Assembly (NCBI GenBank): GCA_029265905.1
Contig: JAJUGR010000006.1
Location: 1 to 64,000 of the forward strand
Length of the DNA: 64,000 bases
Source: Sporomusaceae bacterium
GTDB lineage: Bacteria; Bacillota; Negativicutes; Acidaminococcales; JAJUGR01
Reading direction: 5' to 3'
In this document: positions 30,965 to 41,312 of the stretch, piece by piece
How positions within the stretch are numbered: the stretch's first letter is position 1
Layout: each line of letters opens with the position of its first letter
The notes under the pieces: model-generated
What the model was told of the DNA's origin: nothing
The model's input: only the letters and a program-made list of their open reading frames with translations
Database searches by the model: none
Made by a program: the position numbers and the translations under genes

Positions 30965-32172
30965 GCCTGTCTTGCGTTGGCGGGCAGTCGCTTGACAACC
31001 TCGTCAAACAGCTTGTCGGCAACCTCGCGTTTGGGCAGGCAGGCCAATTCGGCCTTGCTGCCGTCGGGAAAGAGAAACTTGACGATATTTGTCTCCGTGC
31101 CGAACCCAGCGCCGCTTGCTGTCACGTCATTGGCGACGATCATGTCCAGGTTCTTCTTGGCGATCTTTTCCTTCGCGTAGGCTTCCAGGTCATGCGTCTC
31201 CGCGGCGAAACCTACCAGGAACTGGTGGGTTTTCCGGCTGCCCAACTCTTGCAAAATGTCGGGGTTGCGCTGCAAAACGATCGTCAGCGAGTCATCCGCC
31301 GCCTTCTTGATCTTTTTGTCGGCCACGATCATCGGACGATAGTCGGCGACAGCCGCCGCTTTGATGACGATGTCGGCCGCGTCATACGCCGCCATTACGG
31401 CCTGCCGCATTTCTTCGGCTGATTCAACCTTGATTACCGTCGCGCCAGCCGGCGACGGCAGCGATGCCGTGGAAACCAGCGTGACAGACGCCCCTCTGGC
31501 CAGCGCGGCCTCGGCAATGGCGTAGCCCATTTTGCCGCTGGAGCGGTTGCCGATGTAGCGCACCGGATCAATCGCCTCGCGCGTGCCGCCCGCCGTCACC
31601 AGGACGTGATTGCCGCGCAAATCGAGCGAGCGGGCAAAATGACCCTCGATCGCCGTTACGATTTCCGCCGGCTCCGGCAAGCGGCCCGGGCCGGTTGTAC
31701 CGCACGCCATCAGCCCGTAGCCGGGTTCCATGATGAAGAAACCCCGCCCCTTCAAGGTGGCCAGGTTCTGCTGCGTAACGGCATTGGTGTACATGTTCGA
31801 GTTCATCGCCGGGCATACGAGCACCGGCGCATTGGTCGCCATTACGGTTGTCGACAGCATGTCGTCGGCAATGCCGGCGGCCATTTTCCCGATAATGTTT
31901 GCTGTAGCCGGCGCGACCACGAACAAATCGGCCCACGCCGCCAGCGCAATGTGTTCAATCGAATATTCGTGGATCTCGTCCCACATGCTGACCACAACCG
32001 GGTTGGCGCTGATTTCCTGAAAGGTGAGCGGGGCAACAAATTTTGTTGCCGACTGGGTCATAACGACCTTCACTTCAGCCTTTTGCTTCCGCAGACGGCT
32101 GACAAGGTCGACTGCCTTGTAAACGGCAATGCCGCCCGTTACGCCAAGAACTATTTTTTTTCCGGCTAGCAC
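30961..32172 (-). CDS. coaBC: Bifunctional phosphopantothenoylcysteine decarboxylase/synthetase
   Basis: GVTGGIAVYKAVDLVSRLRK, CPAMNSNMY, VTAGGTREAIDPVRYIGNRSSGKMG. Confidence 0.97.
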   Translation of the reverse strand: MLAGKKIVLGVTGGIAVYKAVDLVSRLRKQKAEVKVVMTQSATKFVAPLTFQEISANPVVVSMWDEIHEYSIEHIALAAWADLFVVAPATANIIGKMAAGIADDMLSTTVMATNAPVLVCPAMNSNMYTNAVTQQNLATLKGRGFFIMEPGYGLMACGTTGPGRLPEPAEIVTAIEGHFARSLDLRGNHVLVTAGGTREAIDPVRYIGNRSSGKMGYAIAEAALARGASVTLVSTASLPSPAGATVIKVESAEEMRQAVMAAYDAADIVIKAAAVADYRPMIVADKKIKKAADDSLTIVLQRNPDILQELGSRKTHQFLVGFAAETHDLEAYAKEKIAKKNLDMIVANDVTASGAGFGTETNIVKFLFPDGSKAELACLPKREVADKLFDEVVKRLPANARQA

Positions 32173-32198
32173 GTTCGGTCCCTCCCCAATAGAAAACC

Positions 32199-32405
32199 TT
32201 ATTTAATGCCCGCTTTGGTCCGTTCAAAGGAGATCTTTTTCGCGAAAATTTCGTGCAGCGCAATGCTGACGGGCTTGTTTGTCCGGCACTCCACCAAGGG
32301 CGCAGCCCCGTCCATCAATTCACGGGCCCGTTTTGCCGCCAGCACGACAAGGGTGTATTTGCTGTCCACCTGCTTGACCAAAAGGTCGATTGACGGATTA
32401 ACCAT
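32199..32405 (-). CDS. rpoZ: RNA polymerase omega subunit
   Basis: 68 aa, PSIDLLVKQVDSKYTLVVLAAKRARELMDG, located after gmk. Confidence 0.93.
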   Translation of the reverse strand: MVNPSIDLLVKQVDSKYTLVVLAAKRARELMDGAAPLVECRTNKPVSIALHEIFAKKISFERTKAGIK

Positions 32406-33060
32406 GTTGCTCCTCCTTTTGCGCCAACAAAAACGACTGGCACACTTTGTCGATTAAATCGCAATTGCGTGCGACACGATTTTTTTCCGCGGTGATGATT
32501 GCCGAGACCTTGGCTGTCGCCACGTCCACCTGGTCGTTGACAACCAGGTAATCGTATTTGGAAGCGCAGGCCAGCTCAGCCGCCGCCGCCGACAAGCGCT
32601 TGTCGATGACTTCCTGGCTGTCGGTGCCGCGCTTGTGAATGCGGTCCGAGAGCTCTTCCGGCGAGGGCGGCACGACAAACACGAACACGCCTTCGGGAAA
32701 CTTCTTTTTAATCTGCATCGCGCCCTGGGGGTCAATCTCCAGCACCACATCACAGCCCTGGGAAAGCTTTTCCTCTACATACTGGCGCGGCGTGCCGTAA
32801 TAATTGCCGTAGACGGACGCGTATTCCAACAGCTCGTCGTTTTGGATCATTTCCTCAAACCGGTCTTTGGAGATAAAAAAGTAATTTACGCCATCCTTTT
32901 CCCCTGCGCGCGGCTGCCGCGTAGTGGCGGAAACCGAATAGCACATGTCGGGCCGGCTTTTCAGCAACGCCTGGCAGATCGTTCCCTTTCCCGCGCCGGA
33001 TGGCCCGGATAATACAAGCAGCACGCCACGAACCTTCACAGCCAACCCTCCCGTTTCCAT
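32398..33060 (-). CDS. gmk: Guanylate kinase
   Basis: LSGPSGAGKGTICQALLK, SVSATTRQPRAGEKDGVNYFF. Confidence 0.98.
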   Translation of the reverse strand: METGGLAVKVRGVLLVLSGPSGAGKGTICQALLKSRPDMCYSVSATTRQPRAGEKDGVNYFFISKDRFEEMIQNDELLEYASVYGNYYGTPRQYVEEKLSQGCDVVLEIDPQGAMQIKKKFPEGVFVFVVPPSPEELSDRIHKRGTDSQEVIDKRLSAAAAELACASKYDYLVVNDQVDVATAKVSAIITAEKNRVARNCDLIDKVCQSFLLAQKEEQHG

Positions 33061-33076
33061 AAATTGCTTATTCCCT

Positions 33077-33343
33077 TTATTCAGCGGAGTCGTCGTTGTT
33101 GTCGCGCGACGTCAGTCGATGCGCAACTGTCTCCGGCTGCACAGCGGACAAAATAATATGGCCGCTGTCCGTAATAATAACTGCGCGCGTCCGGCGCCCG
33201 TAAGTAGCGTCGACAAGCACGCCGTTATCGCGCGCTTCCTGAATGATTCTTTTAATCGGCGCCGATTCCGGGCTAATGATCGAAATAATCCGGTTAGCGG
33301 AAACGATGTTGCCGAAACCGATGTTGATAAGGCGAATATCCAT
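33077..33343 (-). CDS. remA: DUF370 / RemA-like extracellular matrix regulatory protein
   Basis: [62 protein letters not shown]. Confidence 0.93.
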   Translation of the reverse strand: MDIRLINIGFGNIVSANRIISIISPESAPIKRIIQEARDNGVLVDATYGRRTRAVIITDSGHIILSAVQPETVAHRLTSRDNNDDSAE

Positions 33344-33387
33344 CTTTCAATCCCCTCCTCTATCTTGCTAAAAAGTGTCGTAAAAGA

Positions 33388-34293
33388 TCACTCGACGTTT
33401 TGCACCTGCTCGCGAATTTTCTCCAATTCGCTTTTTATGTCGACAACCATGTGCGCTACTGACGAATCATTGGCCTTGGAGGCAATCGTATTCGCCTCGC
33501 GATTCATTTCCTGCACGATAAAGTCCAGCTTCCGGCCAATGACGCCGCCGGTTTCGATAACATGGCGGAATTGTTTCATGTGGCTGCGGAGCCGCACCAT
33601 TTCTTCCGTCACGCTGGTTTTGTCGGCGAACAGCACCACCTCCTGGGCCACACGGGCTGGATCGACCATAATGCTGCTGTCCTTGGCCAAGACGTCGGCC
33701 AGGCGGTCCCGCAGCCGTTTTTCATAATCGACGACGACTTCCGGCATGCGCGTTTCCACCCGGGAGACGAGTTGATCAAGCAGATCGATCCGGCCGCACA
33801 GGTCAAGCGCAATGTGGTCGCCTTCCCGTTGACGCATTTCCACTAAATGCGCCCGCGCCGCTTTCAGCGCGATCAACAGCGGTTCCCAGTAGCCTTCCGC
33901 ATCGCCCTCAAGCTGCGTAGTGCTCAACAGCTCCGGATAACGCAGCAACTGGATGAACTGTTCCTTGGAAGACATGGCGTCCAAATCCAGGCCTGCTACA
34001 GCTGCCAGTTCTCTTAAGGCATTATGGTAAGCGAAAGCCAATTCTTTGTCAACACTTACTGTCTTCAACCCGGGCCGGCGGTCTTCGAGCGTGATAAACA
34101 AATCGACCCGCCCGCGGCTGATCTCATCGGCGACATGGCGCCTAATCCGGTCTTCCAACGCATTCAACACGCGCGGCATCCGGACAACCGTCTCGTTGTA
34201 GCGGTGATTGACAGCCTTGATTTCCACCACGATATCAAGACCGTCGGCACGATACTCACCGCGGCCGAACCCAGTCATGCTTTTTAATGACAT
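33388..34293 (-). CDS. YicC/YloC family endoribonuclease
   Basis: KSMTGFGRGEYRADG, HMKQFRHVIETGGVIGRKLDFIVQEMNREANTIASKAND. Confidence 0.95.
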   Translation of the reverse strand: MSLKSMTGFGRGEYRADGLDIVVEIKAVNHRYNETVVRMPRVLNALEDRIRRHVADEISRGRVDLFITLEDRRPGLKTVSVDKELAFAYHNALRELAAVAGLDLDAMSSKEQFIQLLRYPELLSTTQLEGDAEGYWEPLLIALKAARAHLVEMRQREGDHIALDLCGRIDLLDQLVSRVETRMPEVVVDYEKRLRDRLADVLAKDSSIMVDPARVAQEVVLFADKTSVTEEMVRLRSHMKQFRHVIETGGVIGRKLDFIVQEMNREANTIASKANDSSVAHMVVDIKSELEKIREQVQNVE

Positions 34294-34329
34294 TGTCTAA
34301 CCCATCCTTTCATAAAACCAAAGGCGCGC

Positions 34330-34941
34330 TCAGCCCATCCCCGCCAGCGGCAAGGCATAGCGCCGAGCATTCTGCCCCTGCTCAAAAACCAGGAGTCCTG
34401 CGGCCGAATCGGGATCGACCTGGCCCTGCGGGAAGTAAAAATAAACCCGCGCTTCATACGCCGCCGGCGCGCCTGTGTCCGCTGGCGCAATCGGCGCCGG
34501 CGCATCTGCATGCACGTAGTGCGGCTTTACCTGCCGGCTGCCTTGCTGCACCAGCGCGGCGAGCGAGGCGGTAAAGCCGGGCTGGCTGCCCCGCAAAATC
34601 ACGCAAAGTACGAAATGGCCTTCATACGACTTCAGCATCCCGGCGATTTGCGCTTCACCCAGCGCCTGATTTTGCTGCAGCGCTTGTTTTTTCTCCATCG
34701 CCACCAGCAAAAAAGGCGTGTACACAACGGCCCGTTCCGCCGGCGGCTTGAGAATCGGGCTCTTTTCTTCATAAACGGTCCAGGGAGCCAAAAAGGCATC
34801 CCAATCCAAATTCCGATGCGTGACGGCATAAACCTCCGCCGCCTGCAGCAAGGCCTTATCCGGCATTTTATAAGCCAACGCCTCGCCCGCGCCAAGGCCG
34901 GACAGAAAGAGGGTGAGCAAAATTGCGCAAACAAGTTTCAC
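34330..34941 (-). CDS. Hypothetical exported protein
   Basis: Signal peptide VKLVCAILLTLFLSGLGAGEALA; GTG start 34941 after GGAGGT. Confidence 0.7.
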   Translation of the reverse strand: MKLVCAILLTLFLSGLGAGEALAYKMPDKALLQAAEVYAVTHRNLDWDAFLAPWTVYEEKSPILKPPAERAVVYTPFLLVAMEKKQALQQNQALGEAQIAGMLKSYEGHFVLCVILRGSQPGFTASLAALVQQGSRQVKPHYVHADAPAPIAPADTGAPAAYEARVYFYFPQGQVDPDSAAGLLVFEQGQNARRYALPLAGMG

Positions 34942-35014
34942 AAAACACACCTCCGCGCTTTCATTGCGCCCCATCGGGCTGAAATCCCGCTGATAAGCTT
35001 TAAGGCGCCTAAAA

Positions 35015-35857
35015 TTAGCGGTTAAGCCACTCGCCGCGGAAAACTTCCGTTGTCGGCCCGGTCATGAAGACGCTGGCATCGTCAGCCGGCCATTCTATTT
35101 CCAGGTCGCCGCCATCAAGGCGCACCGCCGCTTTGCGCGACAGGCGCCCGGTCAGCACGCCTGCCACCAGCGTCGCACAGGATCCGGTGCCGCACGCCAG
35201 GGTGATGCCGGCGCCTCTCTCCCACACCCGCATGCGAACGGCATCGGGGGCTAACACCTGGGCAAACTCGACATTGATCTTCTTGGGGAACAGCGGGTGC
35301 GTTTCAATCTGCGGTCCGACGGCCGCCAAATCTACCGCCGCCATATCGTCGACGAAAATGACAACGTGCGGATTGCCCATCGACACCGCCGTACCCACAA
35401 ACGTTTGTCCGTCGGCCAGGGTGATGTTGATCGGATTGGCCTGCGCCGCCGGCTCGCCGGCGACCGGAATCTCTCCTTTTGTCAGGCGCGGACGCCCCAT
35501 ATCGACCCTCACCCGCACGACCTTGCCGTCTTCCACGATCAATTCCGGGCGCATGATGCCGGCCAGGGTTTCCACCGTCAGGCTCGTGCGGCTCGTGATG
35601 CCGGCTTCATAGGCGTACCGCGCCACGCACCGGATCAAGTTGCCGCACATTTCCGCTTCGCTGCCGTCGTTGTTGATCAGGCGCATGCGCAGATCGGCCG
35701 TCGTTGAGCTTTCAATCAACGCCAGCCCGTCGGCGCCGATGCCGAAATGTCGGTCGCACAGCTTTATGCTCCATTGTGCCGGATTGTCCAGCGGTTTTTC
35801 CCGACAATCCAGAATAACAAAATCATTGCCAAGTCCTTGCCATTTGCTAAAGCGCAC
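35015..35857 (-). CDS. dapF: Diaminopimelate epimerase (GTG start)
   Basis: RFSKWQGLGNDFVIL, INNDGSEAEMCGNLIRC, ERGAGITLACGTGSCA. Confidence 0.97.
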   Translation of the reverse strand: MRFSKWQGLGNDFVILDCREKPLDNPAQWSIKLCDRHFGIGADGLALIESSTTADLRMRLINNDGSEAEMCGNLIRCVARYAYEAGITSRTSLTVETLAGIMRPELIVEDGKVVRVRVDMGRPRLTKGEIPVAGEPAAQANPINITLADGQTFVGTAVSMGNPHVVIFVDDMAAVDLAAVGPQIETHPLFPKKINVEFAQVLAPDAVRMRVWERGAGITLACGTGSCATLVAGVLTGRLSRKAAVRLDGGDLEIEWPADDASVFMTGPTTEVFRGEWLNR

Positions 35858-35952
35858 GCTAGCACCGCCTTTCTCGTTTTTACGCGTACGATCATTTAAC
35901 TGATTGTACCACAGATTGATTTGCCAGACAACGCGCCCGAACGGCATTCAGG

Positions 35953-36402
35953 CTAAAAGCCGGTGCTGCCGAACCCGCCTTGGCGTACGGCATCCGCCCC
36001 CTCGTCATCATCCGCCACCAGATACCGGTAAAAAATCCCTTGCGCAATCCGCTCGCCGGCCTCGATCGTGACGCTGTCCGGGCCGGGATTGAAGACGGCG
36101 ATCATGATATGTCCCTCGTTGTCCGGATTATCGTAGTAATCGGCGTCGATCACCCCTTGGCCGTTGACAAGCATCAGCTTTTTTTTGATCGACAGGCCGG
36201 AACGGATATGAATGCCTAAGTATTCCTGCGGCAGCATGTACGCCTTTAAACCGGTCGGGATCAGCGCCACGGCTTGCGGTTCGACGGTTACCGTATCCGC
36301 CGCAGCCAGATCATAGCCGGCGCTGTGTTTTGTTTTTCGCTGCGGCAGCGCTACGCCTGCCGGCTGATAAGCCGAAACAACTGCAAATCCACGCTTTTTC
36401 AT
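35953..36402 (-). CDS. dut: dUTP diphosphatase
   Basis: HSAGYDLAAA, RSGLSIKKKLMLVNGQGVIDADY, C-terminal GGFGSTGF. Confidence 0.97.
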   Translation of the reverse strand: MKKRGFAVVSAYQPAGVALPQRKTKHSAGYDLAAADTVTVEPQAVALIPTGLKAYMLPQEYLGIHIRSGLSIKKKLMLVNGQGVIDADYYDNPDNEGHIMIAVFNPGPDSVTIEAGERIAQGIFYRYLVADDDEGADAVRQGGFGSTGF

Positions 36403-37640
36403 GGTTTTTTCCCCTTCTTCAACTTCGGCCCCAGGCTCAGACGGCTGAAGGGCCGGCTTAATAGTTCCCGCGCCACGGCATTCACTTCCGCCAGGGAAGT
36501 GCCCTCTATTTTATCAACGAACGCTTCCGCCGACCACAGGGGCAAGCCGTAAAGCTCCATTTTGGCGGCCCGGTTCATGCGCCCAAGCGAGCTTTCCAGT
36601 CCCATCAGCAAATTGCTGATCACCTGTTCTTTCGCCCGCTGCAACTCATCCTCCTGCACCCCGTCCGCCTGCACCTGCTTCAGCAGCGTATCAATCGCCG
36701 CCAGCAACGCTTCCGTCTGCTGCGGGCTCGCCGCGGCCGTGATTTGAAACAAACCGCAGTCATGGAAACAGGTCAGGCCCGAGCCGATCGAATACGTCAG
36801 GCCCAGTTCCTCGCGCACCGTCTGGAACAACCGCGAGCTGACGCTGCCGCCCAAAATTGTGTTGAAAAGCTGCGCCGCAAACCATCGTTCGTCAGTGTGG
36901 CTGAAGCCTTCCGTCCCCATGACCAGTTGAACCTGTTCCAGCTTCTTGACGACATGTTCATCAACGGAAACAAACGCCGGCGGCGCTGCGTCAACCGCGT
37001 GCGGTCCGCCGGCCGGAATATGGCGCAGGTACTTCTTGCTCAGCCGCATCAGGTCCGCCTGCGTGCACGCCCCGGCAGCCGTGACAAGCAATTGCCCGGC
37101 ATGATAGTGCTTGGCGTGGAAGCGCAGCAGCTTTTCCCGGCTGAAGGCCTGTATGCTGGCCCGCGAGCCGAGAATATTCCGGCCCAGCGGGTGCGACGGC
37201 CAGACCTTCTGATAATAAAGGTCCTGGAGCAGCTCTTCCGGCGTATCCTCATACATGTCGTATTCCTGCAAAATGACCGTTTTTTCCTTCTCGATCTCCT
37301 GTTCGTCCCAAATCGACTCAAACAGCATTTCCGCCAGCAGGGCAAACGCCTCTTCGAGATGGCGGTCGAGCACGCACACGCAATAGGCCGTATACTCGGC
37401 GGCCGTGAAGGCGTTCAACTGCCCGCCCATTGCATCGATGCGCATGGCCAATTGCGCCGCCGTGTGCTTTTTGGTGCCCTTGAAGGCCATATGTTCCAGC
37501 AAATGAGCCAGCCCCTCTTCGCCGCTTTGCTCATCGCGGGCGCCCGCGGCTACCCAAAACCCCAGCGCCACAGTCCGTGCTTCCTTCATCGAATCAGTGA
37601 TAATGCGAAGCCCGTTGTGCAAAATTGTCTTTTCCAGCAT
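36399..37640 (-). CDS. M16 family processing-protease-like peptidase
   Basis: GLAHLLEHMAFKGTKKHTA (HxxEH), MFESIWDEQEIEKEKTVILQE. Confidence 0.95.
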   Translation of the reverse strand: MLEKTILHNGLRIITDSMKEARTVALGFWVAAGARDEQSGEEGLAHLLEHMAFKGTKKHTAAQLAMRIDAMGGQLNAFTAAEYTAYCVCVLDRHLEEAFALLAEMLFESIWDEQEIEKEKTVILQEYDMYEDTPEELLQDLYYQKVWPSHPLGRNILGSRASIQAFSREKLLRFHAKHYHAGQLLVTAAGACTQADLMRLSKKYLRHIPAGGPHAVDAAPPAFVSVDEHVVKKLEQVQLVMGTEGFSHTDERWFAAQLFNTILGGSVSSRLFQTVREELGLTYSIGSGLTCFHDCGLFQITAAASPQQTEALLAAIDTLLKQVQADGVQEDELQRAKEQVISNLLMGLESSLGRMNRAAKMELYGLPLWSAEAFVDKIEGTSLAEVNAVARELLSRPFSRLSLGPKLKKGKKP

Positions 37641-37664
37641 CGTCCAACCTCTTTTACCCAGCGT

Positions 37665-37702
37665 GCAAAACAAGGGACCGGCACATCAGCACCAGCCCCT
37701 TG
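37665..37702 (-). terminator. Intrinsic terminator downstream of pnp
   Basis: CAAGGGGCTGGTGCTGATGTGCCGGTCCCTTGTTTTGC. Confidence 0.6.
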
Positions 37703-37736
37703 CTCTCATGACTGTCTCTTTCCTCCGGTCACCGCA

Positions 37737-39827
37737 TCACTCCGCCGCTTGTTCAGCCCGAAGCACGGCGCTGCGCGACAAATTGACGCGGCCCTGGCGA
37801 TCGATTTCCGTAACCTTGACGGTAATCTCATCGCCGACGGCGACAACATCCTCAACCTTGCCAACACGCTCGAGCGCGAGTTGGGAAATATGCACCAGAC
37901 CTTCTTTGCCCGGCAGGATTTCGACGAAGGCGCCAAAATTCATCAGGCGGGTGACGCGTCCTTTATAGATTTTGCCCACTTCCACATCAGCGGTCAGGCC
38001 TTCAATGATCGCAATCGCTTTTTGCGCGCCTTGCTGATCGACGGCCGCGATATAAACCATGCCGTCGTCCTCGATATCGATTTTGACGCCGGTTTCTTCA
38101 ATAATCTTCTTGATGATCTTGCCGCCTGGTCCGATTACGTCGCGGATCTTGTCCGGATGAATGGACAGGGTCAGAATGCGCGGCGCAAACGCCGACAACT
38201 CCGGCCGCGGTGCGGAAATCGCTTCCATCATGCGTTCCATGATGAAGGCGCGGCCGCGTTTGGCCTGGGCCAGCGCCGCTTCAAAAATTTCGCGCGTAAT
38301 GCCGGCGATTTTAATATCCATCTGAATGGCCGTAATGCCTTTTTCCGTGCCGGCCACTTTAAAGTCCATGTCGCCCAAGGCGTCTTCCATGCCTTGGATG
38401 TCGGTCAAAATGGTAAAGTTGTCGCCGTCCTTGACCAGGCCCATGGCGATGCCGGCCACCGGCGCCTTAATCGGCACACCCGCATCCATCAGCGACAAGG
38501 TGCTGCCGCAGACGCTGCCCATGGAGGAAGAGCCGTTTGACTCCAGCACCTCCGACACCAGGCGAATCGCATACGGGAACTCCGCCTCCGACGGCAAAAC
38601 CGGCACTAAGGCCCGTTCCGCCAAAGCGCCGTGGCCGATCTCACGCCGGCCCGGCGAGCGGAGCGGTCTTGCCTCGCCGACGCTGTACGGCGGGAAGTTG
38701 TAGTGATGCATATAGCGTTTGCCGGTCTCCAAGCTGATGCCGTCCAAGATTTGCCCGTCGCCAAGCGAACCCAGCGTCGTCAAGGTCAGAACCTGCGTTT
38801 GCCCGCGGGTAAACAAGCCGGAGCCGTGCGTGCGCGGAATCAGGCCCGCTTCACAGGCAACCGGGCGCACTTCTTCCAGGCCGCGGCCGTCAGGACGGAT
38901 CTTGTCGACCGTGATCATTTTCCGAACCAGCTTCTTGAGCATTTTGTGGAAAATGGCGCCTATATCCTTGCCGTTCTCGGGATACTGCGCGATGAACTTG
39001 GCCATTGCTTCTTGACGCACGGCCTCGATCGCTTCTTCGCGCGCCAGTTTTTCCGGCACGACGATTGCTTTTTCCAAGGCCGGAAGAACCTCTTCCGTCA
39101 TCGCCGCGACAATTTCCGCCGGCGGCTGGTAAACGTTGATTTCCCGTTTCGGTTTGCCGATTTCAGCCACCATCTTGTCCTGGAAGGCGACGATCTCTTT
39201 AATGACGTCGTGGCCGAACATGATGGCGCCCAGCATCGTTTCTTCCGAAACTTCCTGCGCGCCTGCCTCAACCATCAGCACCGCATCGCGCGTGCCGGCG
39301 ACAGCCAGGTTCAGTTCGCTGACCTCCTGCTGGGCGATCGTGGGGTTGATGATATACTCGCCGTCGATCAAGCCGACGCGAACGCCGCCAATCGGGCCCT
39401 CAAAGGGAATGTCGGAAATCGATAAAGCGCAGGAGGTGCCGATCATCGCCGCGATTTCCGCCGGATTGTCCTGCTCGACGGACAAAACCGTCGCGATAAC
39501 CTGGACATCGTTGCGGAAACCATCCGGGAACAGCGGACGGATCGGGCGGTCGATCAGGCGGCTGGCCAAAATGGCCGCTTCACTTGGCCGCCCCTCGCGT
39601 TTAATAAAGCCGCCGGGAATTTTGCCGACGGAATACATTTTTTCTTCAAAATCAACTGTCAAAGGGAAAAAGTCAATCCCCTGCCGCGGCGCCGCGGAGC
39701 AGGTTGCGGCGACCAGGACGACCGTGTCGCCGTAGCGCACTAAAACCGAGCCGCTCGCCTGCTTGGCCAGCTTGCCCGTCTCGACGGTCAGTGTTCGACC
39801 GCCTAGTTCCATACTGTAGGTGTTCAT
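37737..39827 (-). CDS. pnp: Polyribonucleotide nucleotidyltransferase
   Basis: [44 protein letters not shown]1 domain. Confidence 0.98.
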   Translation of the reverse strand: MNTYSMELGGRTLTVETGKLAKQASGSVLVRYGDTVVLVAATCSAAPRQGIDFFPLTVDFEEKMYSVGKIPGGFIKREGRPSEAAILASRLIDRPIRPLFPDGFRNDVQVIATVLSVEQDNPAEIAAMIGTSCALSISDIPFEGPIGGVRVGLIDGEYIINPTIAQQEVSELNLAVAGTRDAVLMVEAGAQEVSEETMLGAIMFGHDVIKEIVAFQDKMVAEIGKPKREINVYQPPAEIVAAMTEEVLPALEKAIVVPEKLAREEAIEAVRQEAMAKFIAQYPENGKDIGAIFHKMLKKLVRKMITVDKIRPDGRGLEEVRPVACEAGLIPRTHGSGLFTRGQTQVLTLTTLGSLGDGQILDGISLETGKRYMHHYNFPPYSVGEARPLRSPGRREIGHGALAERALVPVLPSEAEFPYAIRLVSEVLESNGSSSMGSVCGSTLSLMDAGVPIKAPVAGIAMGLVKDGDNFTILTDIQGMEDALGDMDFKVAGTEKGITAIQMDIKIAGITREIFEAALAQAKRGRAFIMERMMEAISAPRPELSAFAPRILTLSIHPDKIRDVIGPGGKIIKKIIEETGVKIDIEDDGMVYIAAVDQQGAQKAIAIIEGLTADVEVGKIYKGRVTRLMNFGAFVEILPGKEGLVHISQLALERVGKVEDVVAVGDEITVKVTEIDRQGRVNLSRSAVLRAEQAAE

Positions 39828-39949
39828 GAAAGGTGCCTCCCTTTTTTCTTCTAGCCTCTTATTTTGCACCTGTCTTCTATTCGACGCAAAACAGCATTCC
39901 CCTGCTGCATTTCGGCGAAAAAACAAGCAAAATTGTCATTACGTACGAA

Positions 39950-39974
39950 AAGAGCGGGCGCAAGCCCGCTCTCG
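39950..39974 (-). terminator. Intrinsic terminator downstream of rpsO
   Basis: GAGAGCGGGCTTGCGCCCGCTCTTTTCG. Confidence 0.75.
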
Positions 39975-39978
39975 TCAA

Positions 39979-40245
39979 TTATTTGCGGATATTCAGCTTT
40001 TCGATAATCGAACGGTAGCGTTCGATATCGCTCTTCATCAGGTAGTTCAGCAGGCCTCTGCGTTGGCCAACCATTTTCAGCAGACCGCGGCGGGAATGAT
40101 GGTCCTTTTTATGGACTTTCAAGTGTTCCGTCAGGTACTGAATTTTTTCCGTCAGGATCGCAATTTGAACTTCCGGCGAACCGGTGTCATTCTCGTGCGT
40201 GCGGTAGGTGGTGATCAGTTCTAATTTTCTTTCGTTTGTCAACAT
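39979..40245 (-). CDS. rpsO: 30S ribosomal protein S15
   Basis: [47 protein letters not shown]. Confidence 0.99.
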   Translation of the reverse strand: MLTNERKLELITTYRTHENDTGSPEVQIAILTEKIQYLTEHLKVHKKDHHSRRGLLKMVGQRRGLLNYLMKSDIERYRSIIEKLNIRK

Positions 40246-40332
40246 GGGAATACCCTCCTTTAATTTTCAATCCCTGCAGCCTAGACGTCGTCGGAGACTC
40301 GATCATCCAAGCAACAGTTCCATTGACGACTA

Positions 40333-40361
40333 ATTATAGCACGCGGCCGGCCGTCTGTAAA
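40333..40361 (-). promoter_or_regulatory. Sigma-A promoter TTTACA-17-TATAAT for rpsO
   Basis: Minus-strand hexamers. Confidence 0.75.
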
Positions 40362-40364
40362 TGC

Positions 40365-41291
40365 TTATTGGATTGACAAGGCAGCCTGCGCCGCCCGCCG
40401 ATCAGCCTCCAGCTGCGCAACAAGCCGCTCGGCAGAAGAAAAGCGAATCATGTCGCGCAGCCGCGCCACAAACTGAATGGTAATCTGCCGGCCGTACAGA
40501 TCCTCCTGCCAGTCAAACAGGTGTATTTCAAACCGCCGCTGGTCGACCCGAAAGGTCGGGTTGCAGCCAATGCTGGCCATGCCATCGATCCGGCGGCCAT
40601 CAATGATCAAATTAACCGCGTACACGCCGTCGCCGGGCAGCAGCAACCGCTCCGGAACCTGAATGTTGGCCGTCGGAAAGCCAAGCTGCCGTCCCCGGCC
40701 GTCGCCGTTGATGACAACGCCCAGCAGGTGATATTTCCGCCCCAGCAAGTGGGCCGCCCCCCGGACGTCACCCAGTTTGACCAGTTCCCTGATCGCAGTG
40801 CTGCTGGCGGTCCGGCCGTCCTGCACGACCAGCTCTTTTACAACCACGCGAAAATGGTTTTGCTCGCCCGCCTGCCGCAAGGTATCCTGGTTGCCAGCGC
40901 CGAAGCGGCCGTAGGTATAGTTGCTGCCGACTACGACAGCGGCCGGCGAAAACTGCCTTATTAAAAAAGAGATGAATTCTTCCGGCGTCAGCCGGGAAAA
41001 GTCCGTCGAGAAAGGCACCTGGCACAAAATGTCGACGCCCCATTCAGACAGCAACGCTTCCTTGTCCGGCTGTGACAAGAGCATTGGCGGACAATTGAGG
41101 GGATCAAGCGTTTGGGCGGGATGGGAGGAAAAGGTGAAAACCAGGGAAGGCCCCCCTATTGTTTTGGCGAGCTCGACGGCTGTTTTAATAATGCTTTGAT
41201 GCCCTAGATGAAGGCCATCAAAAGTACCGAGTGCGATCGTCGCTTGTCGTATGCTGCCACTTTGGGCATCCAACTCATTAATAATCCTCAT
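40365..41291 (-). CDS. ribF: Bifunctional riboflavin kinase/FAD synthetase
   Basis: LGTFDGLHLGHQSII, GDGRGRQLGFPTANI. Confidence 0.97.
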   Translation of the reverse strand: MRIINELDAQSGSIRQATIALGTFDGLHLGHQSIIKTAVELAKTIGGPSLVFTFSSHPAQTLDPLNCPPMLLSQPDKEALLSEWGVDILCQVPFSTDFSRLTPEEFISFLIRQFSPAAVVVGSNYTYGRFGAGNQDTLRQAGEQNHFRVVVKELVVQDGRTASSTAIRELVKLGDVRGAAHLLGRKYHLLGVVINGDGRGRQLGFPTANIQVPERLLLPGDGVYAVNLIIDGRRIDGMASIGCNPTFRVDQRRFEIHLFDWQEDLYGRQITIQFVARLRDMIRFSSAERLVAQLEADRRAAQAALSIQ

Positions 41292-41312
41292 GAGCGCTTA
41301 TCCTTCCGTTGA

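Noticed and set aside
36744-38540. 598-aa plus-strand ORF
   Set aside because: Antisense to the M16 peptidase and pnp; a shadow frame of GC-rich coding sequence with no recognisable domain
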